The translations under genes and the position numbers were made by a program. A stretch of 64,000 nucleotides of DNA from Paraburkholderia polaris (GTDB lineage: Bacteria; Pseudomonadota; Gammaproteobacteria; Burkholderiales; Burkholderiaceae). Below, piece after piece: positions 63,515 through 64,000 of this stretch (positions are counted from its first letter, which is position 1; the number at the start of each line of letters is the position of its first letter). The stretch spans positions 45,305 through 109,304 of the forward strand of contig NZ_JABBGJ010000039.1 in NCBI RefSeq assembly GCF_012927345.1, written 5' to 3'. The notes under the pieces are model-generated. The model was given only the letters and a program-made list of their open reading frames with translations. It ran no database searches and was not told the DNA's origin.

Positions 63515-63601
63515 CCAGCAATACAAGATGATTAGTTGAGACAGACCACGCTTGGTGTCCATGAGGCACTTAAAACGCGCGGTTCAAAAACAGCAAGTAT
63601 C

Positions 63602-63698
63602 TTGCATGGGACGGGAGTAAGCGCTAAAGCGCCAGCTCTGGTCGACCGCAACAAGATTGCATGGGACGGGAGTAAGCGCTAAAGCGCTAACTCCCGTC
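63602..63698 (+). repeat. 31-bp direct repeat ending in a strong hairpin, upstream of araG
   Basis: TTGCATGGGACGGGAGTAAG and the next 11 bases occur at 63602-63632 and 63657-63687, 55 bp apart. The second copy continues into GACGGGAGT/ACTCCCGTC arms (63665-63698) with an inner AGCGCT/AGCGCT stem, 15 pairs in all; the first copy cannot pair as well. It looks like a repetitive extragenic palindrome or attenuator 15 nt before the araG start. Confidence 0.75.
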
Positions 63699-63713
63699 GA
63701 CACAGGAGGCGAA

Positions 63714-64000
63714 GTGTCAGCGACGCTACGTTTTGACAATATCGGCAAAGTCTTTCCAGGCGTGCGTGCGCTCGACGGTGTGTCCTTCGACGTCAACGTC
63801 GGCCAGGTACACGGCCTGATGGGCGAAAACGGCGCAGGGAAGTCGACCCTGCTGAAGATTCTCGGCGGTGAATATCAACCCGACTCCGGTCGCGTGATGA
63901 TCGACGGCAATGAGGTGCGCTTTACGAGCGCGGCATCGTCGATCGCGGCGGGGATCGCGGTGATTCACCAGGAACTGCAATATGTGCCCGATCTGACGGT
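63714..64000 (+). CDS. araG: AraG-like sugar ABC transporter ATPase, N-terminal part
   Basis: About 95 codons, cut by the window end. GTG start with AGGAGG 6 nt upstream. LRFDNIGKVFPGVRALDGVS, Walker A GENGAGKSTLLKIL and Q-loop VIHQELQYVPDLT are typical of the first cassette of sugar-import ATPases (AraG/RbsA/MglA). Pairs with AraF; the permease should follow beyond the window. Confidence 0.92.
   Translation, partial: MSATLRFDNIGKVFPGVRALDGVSFDVNVGQVHGLMGENGAGKSTLLKILGGEYQPDSGRVMIDGNEVRFTSAASSIAAGIAVIHQELQYVPDLT

Noticed and set aside
1..64000. Insertion sequences, prophage genes, rRNA operons, replication origin or CRISPR arrays
   Set aside because: None recognised anywhere in the window on either strand.

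Overview
The window is a high-GC beta-proteobacterial chromosome segment. Gene content, gene order and codon use (ispB-rplU-rpmA-obgE-proB, ffh next to ypjD, aroQ-accB-accC-prmA, Ala/Lys-rich H1-like protein) point to Burkholderiaceae, most likely Paraburkholderia/Burkholderia. The genus is inference; no 16S rRNA gene is present.

Region 1 (1-18.8 kb, all minus strand) is a type VI secretion (T6SS) operon read from tssA towards tssM: tssA, tssB, tssC, hcp, tssE, tssF, tssG, vgrG, a DUF2169/pentapeptide protein, a second pentapeptide protein, a DUF3540 protein, a DUF4150 PAAR-like protein, tssJ, tssK, tssL (with OmpA domain) and the N-terminal third of tssM. Genes are tightly coupled by ATGA/TAATG overlaps. 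tssF is split by a single-base frameshift near 13220. No clpV/tssH and no recognisable toxin-immunity pair lie inside the window. An AT-rich leader with a 20-bp palindrome precedes tssA, and a tRNA-Pro(CGG) gene flanks the cluster.

Region 2 (19.7-32.6 kb) is housekeeping: ispB, ribosomal proteins L21/L27, obgE, proB, a CNP1-like lipoprotein, rppH, proS, a MarC protein, hpt, ffh, a CcsA/YpjD-type membrane protein, a PP0621-type small protein and ampD, with several clear intrinsic terminators.

Region 3 (32.6-39.3 kb) holds nrdA and nrdB and a histone H1-like gene. The nrdA control region is the most striking non-coding element: a sigma70-type promoter overlapped by two NrdR-type boxes 31 bp apart, followed by seven DnaA-box-like 9-mers at an exact 12-bp period.

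Region 4 (39.4-53.9 kb) is housekeeping again: a glycine-zipper lipoprotein, a PfkB kinase, tpx, a zinc-ribbon/DUF3426 protein, prmA, accC, accB, aroQ, a TlpA-like thioredoxin, an unrecognised conserved protein, mpl, a YqiA-like esterase, an RNase II-family enzyme, aroE and mtgA.

Region 5 (about 54-58.2 kb) is a compositionally foreign AT-rich island. It has a secreted beta-helix protein whose C-terminus is displaced into another frame at an A6 tract, a fragment of an AAA+ ATPase, and a DUF4255/Pvc16-type gene. The last two look like the residue of an extracellular contractile injection system (eCIS).

Region 6 (58.3-64 kb) is a sugar-acid catabolic operon: an IclR regulator with a candidate palindromic operator, dgoK, dgoA, a short-chain dehydrogenase, an AraF-like sugar-binding protein and the start of an AraG-like ATPase. 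It fits De Ley-Doudoroff-type galactose/galactonate use coupled to sugar ABC uptake.
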